The translations under genes and the position numbers were made by a program. A DNA stretch of 31,708 nucleotides from NCBI GenBank assembly GCA_964392085.1, contig CAYMOV010000023.1, positions 1-31,708 on the forward strand. Direction: 5' to 3'. Of this stretch, positions 16,028 to 24,971 are shown piece by piece (the first letter of the stretch is position 1; the number at the start of each line of letters is the position of its first letter). The notes under the pieces were generated by a model. The model saw only the letters and a list, made by a program, of their open reading frames with translations, made no database searches and was not told the origin of the DNA. The stretch comes from CAYMOV01 sp964392085 (GTDB lineage Bacteria > Oederibacteriota > Muellerivitia > Muellerivitales > Muellerivitaceae).

Positions 16028-17842
16028 TCAGGCCGGGGATCTTCGTTGGCGGAACTTCTGGGGCGTGAAACCGGTTCTCGACTTGAAAAACCGGGCGAAA
16101 TGGGTCCCCGGCCGGTAACCGCAGGAGCGCGCCACCTGGGAAATGGGCAGGTTTCCGGTGGCCAGGAGCCGCTTGGCTTCCTTTATCCGGAGGTCCTGGA
16201 GGTATTCCTGGAGGCCCACCCCCACGTGGCTCTTGAAGTGCCGGCTCAGGGTCGAGGCGGAGAATCCCGCGAGCCGGGAGAGTTCGCCGATCCGGAGCGG
16301 ATCCCTAAACCGCTCGGCCACGTGGTCCCGGATCTTCTCGATGGCGACCGTCGATTGGAAGTCGCTCCGTTTCTGCAGGAGGAACGCCACCTTCTCCACT
16401 GCGTCCTGGAACCGCTCAACCAGTTCCTGGGTGGTTGCGGCCTCCTCGATGGAACCCACCAGGCGCTTTTGGACCTCCCGGACTTCCGCCGGATCCAGGA
16501 ACGCCCGGGTCCTCAGGGCCTCACAGATCTGGTCCAACCCGTACTGGAGGTGCAGGCGGACCTCCCCGGGGTTTTGGAACGTGAGGATCAGGACCTTCTT
16601 GAGGAACTCCTCGAGCCCCGCGCCCACCCCCGAGGGCTCCGCGGCCTCCAAACGGGCCCGGAGGTCCCGGAGGAGCCCCACCAGTTCCAGCACGCCCTGA
16701 GGCTCCCCGGCGGGGGAGGTCTTGAAGACCGCCAACCCGTTCCGGGGGTCCCGGTCCAGGTGCAGGGCCAGCACCGCCTGCCGGAAGGATTCGGTCAGCG
16801 CCTCCCCCGGCGGGACCGGTTCCCCGATGCCGACCCTCACCGGCCCCCCCGACTCCGCCGAGGCGAAATCTTGGATCCGCCTCGCGAGTTCCCGGATCTC
16901 CTCGCGCCGCCGGATCCGCCCCTGCTGGGCCGACGTCGAGGTGATGAAAAGCGCGCCGTAGTTCTCCAACTTGCCGCCGACGGTCTGGGGCAAGGTCCGG
17001 GCGAATTGGAAACACCTGCGCTGGAACCGGTAAATCCTGACCATCTCCTCCACGGGGTCCCGTTTCACGCCGACGGGACCCACCGGGATGGCCGCGAGGA
17101 CGGTGGTCGGGATCCGTTCGATCCGGATGTCCTTCCTCACCCATTCGGTCTCGGTTACGCCCTTGTTCCAAAGGGGCGTGGCCTGCCGGGTGGGGAGGCC
17201 CAAGGCCCAATCCACCCAGTAGCTGTGGGGGAAATGTTTCGAGAAGACTTCCGTGACCAGCTCCCGCAGGCGCTCCGAGGCTCCCGGGGCGTCCTCGCGG
17301 GCCAGGAGACCCGCGAACAGTTCCAGGGCCTCCCGGTAAGCCTCGAGGACCGGGCCTTCCAGGACGGGCGTGTCCAGGAGGGCCCGGACGAAATGCCGGA
17401 ACTCGGGGTTCTCGGATGCGGGCGTCTGGCCGCTCAAGTTCCTCCAGCTGTCCTTCAGTTGGGGGAGGGTGATCTCATGCTCGGAGAAGGCCCCCGACAG
17501 CAGGGTGCCCAGCCGGCGGCTTCCGGTCCGGATCGGCATGAAGATGTCCGTGAACCCCAGCGTCCTCAGGAGGAGCGGCGTTTTCGGGCCGTGCCGCGCC
17601 TCGAACTTCGGGTCGGTGAGGGGCTTCCAATTGAAGGGGGTCCCATACTTCTTCTCGAAATCAAAGAGGGAGACGGGCCGCTGGTGGTAATGGGCGGCCC
17701 TCCAGCCCTGGGTGCCGTCGCCCGGATCCTCCGAGATGATGAAGCAGTTCAGGTCGACGTAATACCTCAGGATATTGAGGAAGCTCTCATATTCGACCAA
17801 GCCGCTCAAGGACTTGGGGCGCTGGGTCTTTCGCTTCGGCAT
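16028..17842 (-). CDS. AraC-family transcriptional regulator with large N-terminal sensor (paralog 3)
   Basis: This 604-residue regulator has the AraC double HTH at about 515-598 (IGELSRLAGFSASTLSRHFK, then QVARSCGYRPGTHFARFFK and RTGFTPQKFR). The sensor region is closely related to the 8046-9851 product: EYESFLNILRYYVDLNCF matches EYENFLSIFKYYIDLNCF, and RLGTLLSGAF is shared. A GGDEF-like remnant is near residue 332 (VGIGE, SFRQAVLALHLDR). An in-frame TAG three codons upstream fixes the ATG, and the 12-base leader TAGCTTCAGGCC parallels the other paralog. The gene lies 78 bp after the PL11 lyase gene, from which a likely terminator separates it, and 170 bp before the GH30-CE4 gene, its most likely target. 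Confidence 0.88.
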   Translation of the reverse strand: MPKRKTQRPKSLSGLVEYESFLNILRYYVDLNCFIISEDPGDGTQGWRAAHYHQRPVSLFDFEKKYGTPFNWKPLTDPKFEARHGPKTPLLLRTLGFTDIFMPIRTGSRRLGTLLSGAFSEHEITLPQLKDSWRNLSGQTPASENPEFRHFVRALLDTPVLEGPVLEAYREALELFAGLLAREDAPGASERLRELVTEVFSKHFPHSYWVDWALGLPTRQATPLWNKGVTETEWVRKDIRIERIPTTVLAAIPVGPVGVKRDPVEEMVRIYRFQRRCFQFARTLPQTVGGKLENYGALFITSTSAQQGRIRRREEIRELARRIQDFASAESGGPVRVGIGEPVPPGEALTESFRQAVLALHLDRDPRNGLAVFKTSPAGEPQGVLELVGLLRDLRARLEAAEPSGVGAGLEEFLKKVLILTFQNPGEVRLHLQYGLDQICEALRTRAFLDPAEVREVQKRLVGSIEEAATTQELVERFQDAVEKVAFLLQKRSDFQSTVAIEKIRDHVAERFRDPLRIGELSRLAGFSASTLSRHFKSHVGVGLQEYLQDLRIKEAKRLLATGNLPISQVARSCGYRPGTHFARFFKSRTGFTPQKFRQRRSPA

Positions 17843-17890
17843 GGCCTGAAGCTACCACATTTCAAAACGGCTTGCACGAAACGGCGCGGG

Positions 17891-17918
17891 AAAACCCGGC
17901 CCAAGGCCGCGGACCGGG
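17891..17918 (-). terminator. Probable intrinsic terminator after the PL11 lyase gene
   Basis: Reading the minus strand, CCCGGTCC pairs with GGGCCGGG (eight pairs including one wobble) around an eight-base loop, followed by TTTT. It starts three bases after the stop codon of the lyase gene. The U-run is short, so read-through into the AraC-type gene remains possible. Confidence 0.5.
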
Positions 17919-17920
17919 CG

Positions 17921-20900
17921 TTATCTCAATAGAAGGATCGTCGTCCGTTGTCGCTTTTGCCCGGTTTCAGAGAGGACAAAATAATAGGTCCCGTTCGAAA
18001 CCAACCGCCCCCGCTGGTCCCTTTGGTTCCAGGCCACGGTCGTCTTCCCCATCACCTGGACCGTCCCCCAGGCCAGGGTGCGGTAGGCCTGGGTCACGAT
18101 GGACCAGGAAACGCCCTTCGGGCAGGGCGAAGTCAGATCGACCCTCACGTAACCGTCGTCCGATCCGTTGGCCGAGGGGGCCTGCCCTGGGCCCGGAAAC
18201 CGGGTCGAAGGGTTCGGATAGGCGGCGGAGAGGGCCACCGGCGGGCAAGAGAAAGGCGTCCAGCTAGGCGTCTCGGTGGAAGTGGAACTCGGAATCGGGC
18301 TGGGGGTGGCCGTTGGCGTCCCGGTCGCGGTCCCAGTGAAGCTGGGGGTCGATGTCCAGCTCAAGGTCGGCGTTGGAGTCCGGGTAGCCGTCCAGGTTGG
18401 GGTAGCGGAAGGGTTCGTCGTTTGCGTTGGGGTCATTGTCCAGGTGTCGGTCGGGCTGGGCGAACGGGTCAGGGTGGACGTCGGCGTTGAACTCCTGGTC
18501 GAGGTGGAGCTGGGGGTCGATGTCCAGCTCAAGGTCGGCGTTGCCGTGGACGTCGCGCTCGCGGTGGGGGTGTAGGAGGAGGTCACCGTCGGGCTGTTCG
18601 TCGCGCTGGGGGTTTGGGTCGGTGTCCGAGTTGGGGTCGAGGTTGAGGTGGGGGTCCAGGTACGGGTGGGGCTGAACGTGGAAGACGGCTTCGAGGTCGG
18701 CGAATCCGTCGGGGTGGACGTAAAGGTCCAAGTGGCGGAAGGAGTCCGTGTAGCGCTCGGTGTCCCGGTTGGAGAAAGGGTTGGGGTATGGGTCGGGGGC
18801 GCCGTCGCGCTAGCCGTAGGGGAAGACGTCGACGAGGCGGTGAACGTGGCCACCGAGGTGGCTGAAGCTGTTTCTGTCCTGGTCGGAGTGGGGGTCAAAG
18901 TGGCCGAGAAAGTCGGGGTCGCCGTGGACGTGAAGGTGCGACTCGAGGCCGAAGTCGCCGTTGCTGTCGAAGTGAATGTTCCTGTGGCGGTGAAAGAAGC
19001 AGTCGCGGTCGGCGTAAGTGTCCGCGTCGCCGTGGGGGTAAAGGTCCGCGTAGCGCTCGGCGTATCCGGAGGCGTAGACGAGGGGGTGGCGGTGGCCGTA
19101 TTCGTCGGCATTGGGGTGCGGGTGGATGTGGCCGTCGCGGTGAAGGTGTTCGTCGAGGCCGATGTTCGGGTGGCGGTGAAGGAAGCGGTCGCGGTTGGCG
19201 TGAATGTCCGCGTCTCGGTGGGCGTCGGTGAGGGCGTGAATGAGGACGTGACCGTAAAAGTACCCGTGGCGGTGGAGGACGCCGTGTTCGAGGGGGTAGT
19301 GGTCTGTGTCGGGGTCGGGGTAGTCGTGGCCGTCGCCGTCAAGGTGCGGGTGGGGGTAAAACTGTAGGTGGGCGTCAGGGTGGACGTCGGGGTGCGGGTG
19401 GATGTGGCCGTCGCGGTGGGGGTGTTCGTCGAGGCCAACGTTCGGGTGGCGGTGAAAGTTACGGTCGCGGTTGGCGTGAATGTCCGCGTCGCCGTGGAGG
19501 TAAGGGTCCGCGTAGCGCTCGGCGTATCCGTAGGCGTAGACGAGGTGGTGGCGGTGGCCGTATTCGTCGGGGTGGAGCTCCGGGTGGCGGTGAAAGTGAA
19601 GGTACCCGTCGATGTCGGAGACGCCGTTGGCGTCAAGGATCGGGTAGGCGATGCCGAAGGCGTCGCACTCGGGGTGGTCGTGAAGGTCGGCGACGCCGTT
19701 CGCGTCGCGCTGGGCGTCATGCTGTTGGTGGGGGTCGTACCCGGCGTTGGGGTCGTGGCCCCCACCAGGATGATGTTCGGGACAGGGGCGGGCGCCATGT
19801 CGTCCCCCATGTAGAAGCTGGTGTGGGGCGGTTGGTTGTAGGCCGTATTTTGCCAGGCGACGGCCTCCCGGTATTGACGGTCGTGCATAAGGGTATAGAG
19901 CCGGTTGTTGGTGGGGGTCGTGGTGGAGAAGATCATGAGCTGGGTATTGTTGGTGTTCCGCCAGATGACCTCCTCCCGCCAGTCCCCGAACAGGTCCGCC
20001 GAAAGGCAGGGTGTGGCCTTGGTGCCGTTGTTGGACCCGGCGTTATAGTTGTAGGCGGTCAAGAGCCTGCTGGTCCCGTTCCCGGTCCACTTGTCGATCA
20101 TCGTGTCGTTGAGGATCTCGCTCTGGAGGTCGCCGTCCCAGAAGACCCCGAAGTTGCACGAGGGTTTTGTGGAGGTCAGATCGGCGCCTTGGCAGGTGTA
20201 CATGTCGCTCGAGGCGCTCCAACATTGGAAACCCCTATGGTTCGGGTCGATATGGAGCGCCAACCCCCGCCCGTTGTCGCTGGTTCCATGGGTACTCCAA
20301 ATCACCTGCCCGGTCCGGGCGTCCCGGAAATCCGCCGAAATGCCTCCGTTCGTGGCCTCGTCCTCGTGGGCCATCCAGACTTCCTGGCCCGGTCGGTCCG
20401 GATCCATGTCCGACAGGTGCAGGGCGTCCCCATGCCCGAGACCCGTGGTGTAGAGGCCCTTGCCGTTGTCGTCGATGGCGCAGGCGCCGTAAGTGATCTC
20501 GTCGCGCCCGTCGCCGTCCACGTCGCCCGTGACGACGGCGTGGGATCCCTGTCCGGCGTAACCGCCGTTTCCCGCCGTGTTGGAGTCGAAAAACCACCGT
20601 TGCGTCAACTGGCCGTTGCGCCAATCCACCGCCCAGAGCGTGGCCCGGGTGTAATAGCCCCGGCAGAACACCGCGCTGGGCCGCTGGCCATCCAGGTAGG
20701 CCGTGCAGGCCAGGAACCGGTCGACCCGGTTGCCGTAGTTGTCGCCCCAGGACGACACCGTGCCGCGGGGCGGGTTGTAGTTGATCGTGGACATCTCGCG
20801 GCCCGTCAGGCCGTTGAAAACCGTGAGGTACTCGGGCCCCGAAAGGATATAGCCGGAGGCATTGCGGTAATCCGCCGAGTCGTCATCCGCGGCCGCGGGA

Positions 20901-21598
20901 CCCAAGGAAAGGAAGTTACCCGACCCGTCACGGGTCCCCGGCGCGGTCTTGCACATCAACTCGGCCTTACCATCCCCATCATAGTCATAGACCTGGAATT
21001 GGGTGTAGTGCGCCCCCGCTCGGATGTTGATCCCTAGGTCGATCCGCCAAAGCCGCGCGCCGTTCAGCTTGTAGCAGTCCAGGTACACGTCGCCGGTGTT
21101 GCCCGACTGGGAGTTGTCCTTCGAGTTCGTGGGATCCCACTTCAGGATGATCTCGTATTCCCCGTCCCCATCCACGTCCCCCACGCTGCAATCACTCGGC
21201 GAATAGGTGTAGGCCACCCCGTCGGGTCCCGTGCCGCCGGCCGGTGGTTGCAGGTTGATCGTCAGGTAGGGGGTGGTCCAGACGCCGGTGAGGGTGTTGG
21301 AGGCCGCCTGTTCCACCCCATTGAGGACCGGCCGCACCTGGTAGGTGGCGTTCGTCGCCCCTGCGGTGTCGGTATAGTTCGTGACGTTGAGCGGGGCCGC
21401 GTTGACCTTGGTGCCGTTGCGGTAGAGGTTGAAGGTCATGGAGGCCGGGTCGGTCCCCAGCAGGCGCCAGGAGAGAAAAACCTTGTTGGTACCGGTTGAG
21501 ATGCCCACCAGGCCGCGGCCTAAGTTTTCCATATAGGACTGGGGGCGCGCGGTGACGGCCATGAATGAGAGGATCAATATCATCCACGTCTTCTTCAA
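17921..21598 (-). CDS. Secreted PL11 rhamnogalacturonan lyase with giant Thr linker and C-terminal sorting-type domain
   Basis: I place the start at TTG 21598 (protein MKKTWMILIL..., 1225 residues) because AAGAGG lies six bases upstream and a signal peptide follows at once; an upstream TTG at 21640 would place a charged stretch before it. The catalytic module, about 22-613, matches YesW/YesX-type PL11 lyases, which cut the Rha-GalUA backbone of rhamnogalacturonan I by beta-elimination: MENLGRGLVG, FLSWRLLGTDP, repeated calcium-type DGDG motifs (DVDGDGEYEI, DYDGDGKAEL, DVDGDGRDEI), GHGDALHLSDMDP and HDRQYREAVAWQN. The linker runs from about 614 to 1115. The C-terminal domain carries CPPV, YPNP, SPCPK and NGTYYF and ends TTILLLR. 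An insertion of about 19 residues (TRFPGPGQAPS...) follows YPNPS and is absent from the sister domains. Confidence 0.9.
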   Translation of the reverse strand: MKKTWMILILSFMAVTARPQSYMENLGRGLVGISTGTNKVFLSWRLLGTDPASMTFNLYRNGTKVNAAPLNVTNYTDTAGATNATYQVRPVLNGVEQAASNTLTGVWTTPYLTINLQPPAGGTGPDGVAYTYSPSDCSVGDVDGDGEYEIILKWDPTNSKDNSQSGNTGDVYLDCYKLNGARLWRIDLGINIRAGAHYTQFQVYDYDGDGKAELMCKTAPGTRDGSGNFLSLGPAAADDDSADYRNASGYILSGPEYLTVFNGLTGREMSTINYNPPRGTVSSWGDNYGNRVDRFLACTAYLDGQRPSAVFCRGYYTRATLWAVDWRNGQLTQRWFFDSNTAGNGGYAGQGSHAVVTGDVDGDGRDEITYGACAIDDNGKGLYTTGLGHGDALHLSDMDPDRPGQEVWMAHEDEATNGGISADFRDARTGQVIWSTHGTSDNGRGLALHIDPNHRGFQCWSASSDMYTCQGADLTSTKPSCNFGVFWDGDLQSEILNDTMIDKWTGNGTSRLLTAYNYNAGSNNGTKATPCLSADLFGDWREEVIWRNTNNTQLMIFSTTTPTNNRLYTLMHDRQYREAVAWQNTAYNQPPHTSFYMGDDMAPAPVPNIILVGATTPTPGTTPTNSMTPSATRTASPTFTTTPSATPSASPTRSLTPTASPTSTGTFTFTATRSSTPTNTATATTSSTPTDTPSATRTLTSTATRTFTPTATVTFTATRTLASTNTPTATATSTRTPTSTLTPTYSFTPTRTLTATATTTPTPTQTTTPSNTASSTATGTFTVTSSFTPSPTPTETRTFTPTATASFTATRTSASTNTFTATATSTRTPMPTNTATATPSSTPPDTPSATRTFTPTATRTLTPTATASFTATGTFTSTATATSASSRTFTSTATPTFSATLTPTPTRTETASATSVATFTASSTSSPTASATAPPTHTPTLSPTGTPSATRTPSATWTFTSTPTDSPTSKPSSTFSPTRTWTPTSTSTPTRTPTQTPSATNSPTVTSSYTPTASATSTATPTLSWTSTPSSTSTRSSTPTSTLTRSPSPTDTWTMTPTQTTNPSATPTWTATRTPTPTLSWTSTPSFTGTATGTPTATPSPIPSSTSTETPSWTPFSCPPVALSAAYPNPSTRFPGPGQAPSANGSDDGYVRVDLTSPCPKGVSWSIVTQAYRTLAWGTVQVMGKTTVAWNQRDQRGRLVSNGTYYFVLSETGQKRQRTTILLLR
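18255..19755 (-). repeat. Thr/Ser/Pro linker repeat of the PL11 gene
   Basis: About 500 codons of alternating Thr. Longer units recur inside it, such as FTPTATASFTATRTSASTN and a close variant with TLASTN, so the linker grew by duplication of blocks larger than one dipeptide. Confidence 0.85.
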
Positions 21599-21624
21599 GG
21601 GTCGCCTCTTGGGTTGATGTGGGT

Positions 21625-21640
21625 TTGGGACCGGTTCCAA
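21625..21640. promoter_or_regulatory. CCGG-centred operator candidate of the PL11 gene
   Basis: TTGGGACCGGTTCCAA is a near-perfect 16-bp palindrome with one mismatched pair. The identical 16 bases occur at 29094-29109 in front of the PL4 gene. It lies 27 bp upstream of the PL11 start codon. The even palindrome centred on CG is typical of LacI-family operators. Confidence 0.65.
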
Positions 21641-21814
21641 CCTAGGGAATAAGGCTGGTGAGCGGAAACCAAATTGAGTATTCCGGGAATGGAGGGATCA
21701 CTCCATGAGGGGACTCATATTGAATCGTTTTTTAAAAATGCTCGTGCAAACACCGGTTGCCGCGGTTTATCGGTAAGTCAATACAGGCTCCAGGGGAATT
21801 TGGGCGGGTACGCG

Positions 21815-24800
21815 TCAACGAAGGATGACCAGGACCGCCCGTTTCATCGGCTGACCGTTTTCGTTCATCCAGAAGTAATAGGTCCCATTCGAAACCAACC
21901 GTCCCCTCAGGTCCCTCTGGTTCCAGGCCACGGTCGTCTTCCCCATCACATGGACGGTGTCCCCCGCCACCTTGCGGTAGGCCTGGGTCACGATGGACCA
22001 GGAAACGGTTTTGGGGCAGGGGGAACTCAGGTCGATCCGAACAAGGGTCGTGGAATCCAGTACCGGGTTCGGATAGGGCGCGGATAGGGCCGCCGGCGGG
22101 CAATCGGAGGGGGACGAACGAGGCGTCGCGGTGGGTTGGGGGGTTCCGGTTAGAGAAGGTGTTGAAGTGTCGGCCGGGGACGGCGTCGCGCTAGCCGAAG
22201 GCGAAGCGGTGAGTGTCGCCGTAGGAGTCGGCGTGGAACTCCTGGTTGAGGTGAAGCTGGGGGTGGGGGTGGGGGTTCCGGTGGACGTCCAAGTGGAGGT
22301 GGCGGAAGGGGTCCGGGTGAAAGTAGCCGTTGGGGTCAATGATGCGGTCGAGGTCGCGCTATCCGTCGGCGTGTTCGTCGCGGTCGGCGTCCTGGACGAC
22401 GTCCTTGTAGGCGTCGGCGAATCCGTCATGGAAGCGGTCGGTATGGCGGTCGCCGAGGGCGTAGCCGTCCACGTCCGGGTCGAGGTCGAGGCGGAAGCCG
22501 TCGTCGGGGTCGGCGATTCGGTGGAGGTCGGCGAAGGTGTCGGGGTAGCCGTCGCGCTTGAAGTCATCGACAGGGTCGCCGTAACCGTTCGTGTTTCGCT
22601 CAAGGACGGGGTCGGCGTTAGCGTCCTGGAGGGCGTGGCGGTGGTGGTCAAGGTCGACGTGGGCGTCATGGAGGGCGTTCGGGTCACGGTGGCCGTCGAG
22701 GTCGGCGTGGACGAGGCGGTAGGCGTGGCGGTGCGCGTCGGGGTCATCGTTGAAGTCGAAGTGGAAGTTTGGGTCGGGGTGAAGGAAGGGGTGGACGTCA
22801 TAGTCGCTGTCAAGGTCCGCGAAGCGCTCGGCGTCATGGACGGTGTAGCCGATGGAGTGGGTGTTGAGGTTGGGGCCGTTGGCGCTGTCGCGCTGGCCGT
22901 AGGCGAAGACGTCGGCGAAGGCGTGGACGGGGCCGTCGGAGTGGTCGTCATGGTTCGGGTAGCGGTCAAAGTTGGCGACGAAACCGGGGTTTGTGTCTGG
23001 GTCGGGGTGGGGCTGGAAGTGGCGGTCGCGCTTGGAGTGGGAGTGCTCGTGCGGGTGAGCGTCGGAGTGGGCGTAAAGGTGCCCGTGGGGGTCATCGTCG
23101 TTGTGGGCGAGGGGGTGGTGGTATTCGTTCGCGTGGAAGTGAAGGAAGCCGTCGCGGTGGGAGTTGCGGTGGATGTGGACGTCGCGGTGGGGGTGTTCGT
23201 CGGCGTCAACGATCGGGTGGCGGTGAAAGAAGCGGTCTCGGTTGGCGTAAAGGTCCGCGTCGCCGTGGGGGTGTGGGTTCGCGTTGCGCTCGGCGTCATG
23301 GACAGGGTAGCCGCAACGGTTGGTGTGGGTGTTGAAGTGTTGGCCGGGGGCGCTGTCGCGCTTGCCGTAGGCGACTTGGCCGGCGTAATCGAAGGTGTAG
23401 AAGACAGCGTCAGCGAAGGCGTAGGCGAGGCCGTCGGAGTGGTTGTCGTTGTTTGGGTAGGGGTCAAAGTTGGCGATGAAGTCGGGGTTTGTGGGTGGGT
23501 CGGGGTGGGGCTGGAAGTGGCGGTCGCGGTGGAAGTGGGCGTGCTCGTGCGGGTGAACGTCGGAGCGGGCGTAAAGGTGCGCGTGGGGGTCATCGTCGAT
23601 ATGGGCGATGGGGTGGCGGTATTCGTCCTCGTGGAAGTGAGGGAAACCGTCGATGTCGGGGACGCCGTTGGTGTTGAGGTTCGCGTCGGCGACGCCGTGG
23701 TCGTCGCGATCGGCGTGGATCCACCGCAGGCGGGGTAAAGGATCGTGGCGTCGTAGCTCCCCACGTTGGTTGGGGGCTGGGCGCCCTTGATCCGGCAGTT
23801 GCAGTTGAAAGTCACTCCCTGGGCGTGGTGGATGTCGAAGGTGCCGTTCGTGCTGTTGAGGGTCACCGCGTCGAACAGCACGTTGGACACCGGAGCCTCC
23901 GGCACGGCCCAGAAGATCGCCGGGCCCTTGGCGGTGGTCCCCGCGCTGGCGGTGACGTTCTGGAAGGTGATGTCGTACCAATAAGGCGTGGTGGCGGTGA
24001 TCGCCGCCGAGGTGTCGGAAGCGGGCGGCAGGCTGGCCGGGTACCAACTGGTCAGGTAGATGGGATACACCAGGATGCCGGTCATCGTGATGTTGCTGTA
24101 ATGCAGGTTGTGGTTGAGGCCGCCCCTGTCCCGCCCGGACTTGAACCGGATGCCGTATTGGGTATTGGTGAAGGTGCAATGGTCCACCCACAGGCCGTTC
24201 ACCCCCCCCTGGGTATAGCCCCCGATGGAAAGCCCGTGGCCGGTCCCGAAGGCGCAATTGCGGATGGTCACCGCCGAGCAGGGGTCCGACCCCCCCACCT
24301 GGATCATGTCGTCCCCGTCGCTGATGTAGGAATTCTCGATGAGGTAGTTGGATCCCCGTAGGTCGATGCCGTCGGTGTTGGGGGAGGGCCAAGCCGCGGT
24401 GATCGTGACCCCGCCCACATATACATTGTTCATGGACCCGAGCAACTGGACGTGGAACTTCGGGGAGTCGATCACCGAGATGCCCGTCAGGGTGACGTTG
24501 CTCGACTTCGACAGGTAGATCATGGCCGGCGGGCGAATCTCCACGCCGGTGGAGTTGAAGTCGGTCCACCAGGCCGCGCCCTGGCCGTCCATCACCCCGG
24601 TCCCGCTGAAAGTGACGTTCGTCAGGCTGGAGCCGTAGAGGAACATGGTGTTTTTCGGAAAAGTCCCGAAGGGCAGCATCCGCAGGGTCGCCCCGGCGGA
24701 AAGCTGGAAGTTCAGGTTGTTGGTGAGGGTCAGGGGCCCGCTGAGGTAGGCCCCGGAGGCCGCAGGAAACAGAACCGTCCCGCTGCCGTTGGCCTTCGCG

Positions 24801-24961
24801 GCGTTGATCGCGTTCTGGATCGCCGTGGTGTTGTCCGTGGTGTTGTTCCCCACGGCGCCGTAGGACGTGACGTTGTAGGTCTGGGCGGATGAGATGGACG
24901 CCCCGAGGGTGAATCCAAGGGCGAGGGCCGCGGCCCGGATGAGCGGTCGTTTGGCTTTCAT
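21815..24961 (-). CDS. Secreted GH28 polygalacturonase with giant Thr linker and C-terminal sorting-type domain
   Basis: The 1048-residue protein has a signal peptide (IRAAALALGFTLGASISSA). The right-handed beta-helix GH28 module covers about 27-408, opening with YNVTSYGAVGN. Catalytic signatures are complete: Asp197 in NTDGID, Asp217/Asp218 in DGDDMIQ, His242 in GHGLSIGG, and Arg272/Lys274 in RFKSGRDRGG. It hydrolyses alpha-1,4-galacturonan of pectin; exo or endo action cannot be told from the sequence. The linker runs about 409-950, and the C-terminal domain (CPPA, YPNP, SPCPK, NGTYYF) ends LVILR. The start lies 10 bp after the stop of the PL4 lyase gene, so the two are almost certainly one transcript under the operator at 29094. 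Confidence 0.9.
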   Translation of the reverse strand: MKAKRPLIRAAALALGFTLGASISSAQTYNVTSYGAVGNNTTDNTTAIQNAINAAKANGSGTVLFPAASGAYLSGPLTLTNNLNFQLSAGATLRMLPFGTFPKNTMFLYGSSLTNVTFSGTGVMDGQGAAWWTDFNSTGVEIRPPAMIYLSKSSNVTLTGISVIDSPKFHVQLLGSMNNVYVGGVTITAAWPSPNTDGIDLRGSNYLIENSYISDGDDMIQVGGSDPCSAVTIRNCAFGTGHGLSIGGYTQGGVNGLWVDHCTFTNTQYGIRFKSGRDRGGLNHNLHYSNITMTGILVYPIYLTSWYPASLPPASDTSAAITATTPYWYDITFQNVTASAGTTAKGPAIFWAVPEAPVSNVLFDAVTLNSTNGTFDIHHAQGVTFNCNCRIKGAQPPTNVGSYDATILYPACGGSTPIATTTASPTRTSTPTASPTSTVSLTSTRTNTATPSPISTMTPTRTFTPAPTFTRTSTPTSTATATSSPTPTHPQTPTSSPTLTPTQTTTTTPTASPTPSLTLSSTPSITPAKSPTASATAPPANTSTPTPTVAATLSMTPSATRTHTPTATRTFTPTETASFTATRSLTPTNTPTATSTSTATPTATASFTSTRTNTTTPSPTTTMTPTGTFTPTPTLTRTSTPTPSATATSSPTPTQTQTPVSSPTLTATRTMTTTPTAPSTPSPTSSPTASATAPTAPTSTPTPSATPSMTPSASRTLTATMTSTPSFTPTQTSTSTSTMTPTRTATPTASSTPTSTATVTRTPSMTPTSTLTTTATPSRTLTPTPSLSETRTVTATLSMTSSATATPTPSPTSTESPTPTTASASTSTRTWTATPSATAIPTASMTDSPTPTRTSSRTPTATNTPTDSATSTASLTPTATFTRTPSATSTWTSTGTPTPTPSFTSTRSSTPTPTATLTASPSASATPSPADTSTPSLTGTPQPTATPRSSPSDCPPAALSAPYPNPVLDSTTLVRIDLSSPCPKTVSWSIVTQAYRKVAGDTVHVMGKTTVAWNQRDLRGRLVSNGTYYFWMNENGQPMKRAVLVILR
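22110..23735 (-). repeat. Thr/Ser/Pro linker repeat of the GH28 gene, with a 498-bp internal repeat
   Basis: About 540 codons of alternating Thr. A diverged internal duplication with a 498-bp offset is visible: the block starting at 22989 matches the block starting at 23487. Both contain codons for ATSSPTPT, TSSPTLT and TTTPTA. Confidence 0.8.
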
Positions 24962-24971
24962 GGGTCCCGGG

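Noticed and set aside
16019..17932. Plus-strand open frame of 637 codons opposite an AraC-type gene
   Set aside because: The minus-strand frame has the complete AraC signature and two paralogs; the plus-strand frame has no recognisable motif.
21599..21640. Upstream TTG start for the PL11 gene
   Set aside because: It would overlap the operator palindrome and put 14 charged or Pro-rich residues before the signal peptide; the TTG at 21598 has AAGAGG six bases upstream.
22131..23738. Plus-strand open frame of 535 codons rich in Val (V-x-V-x), and similar ones at 4690-5541, 11149-12093, 26113-26985 and 29956-30849
   Set aside because: They are the mirror images of the Thr linkers: reverse complements of ACC/ACG codons read as GGT/CGT or GTG-type codons with no stops. 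They have no ribosome site, no domain and no sensible composition.
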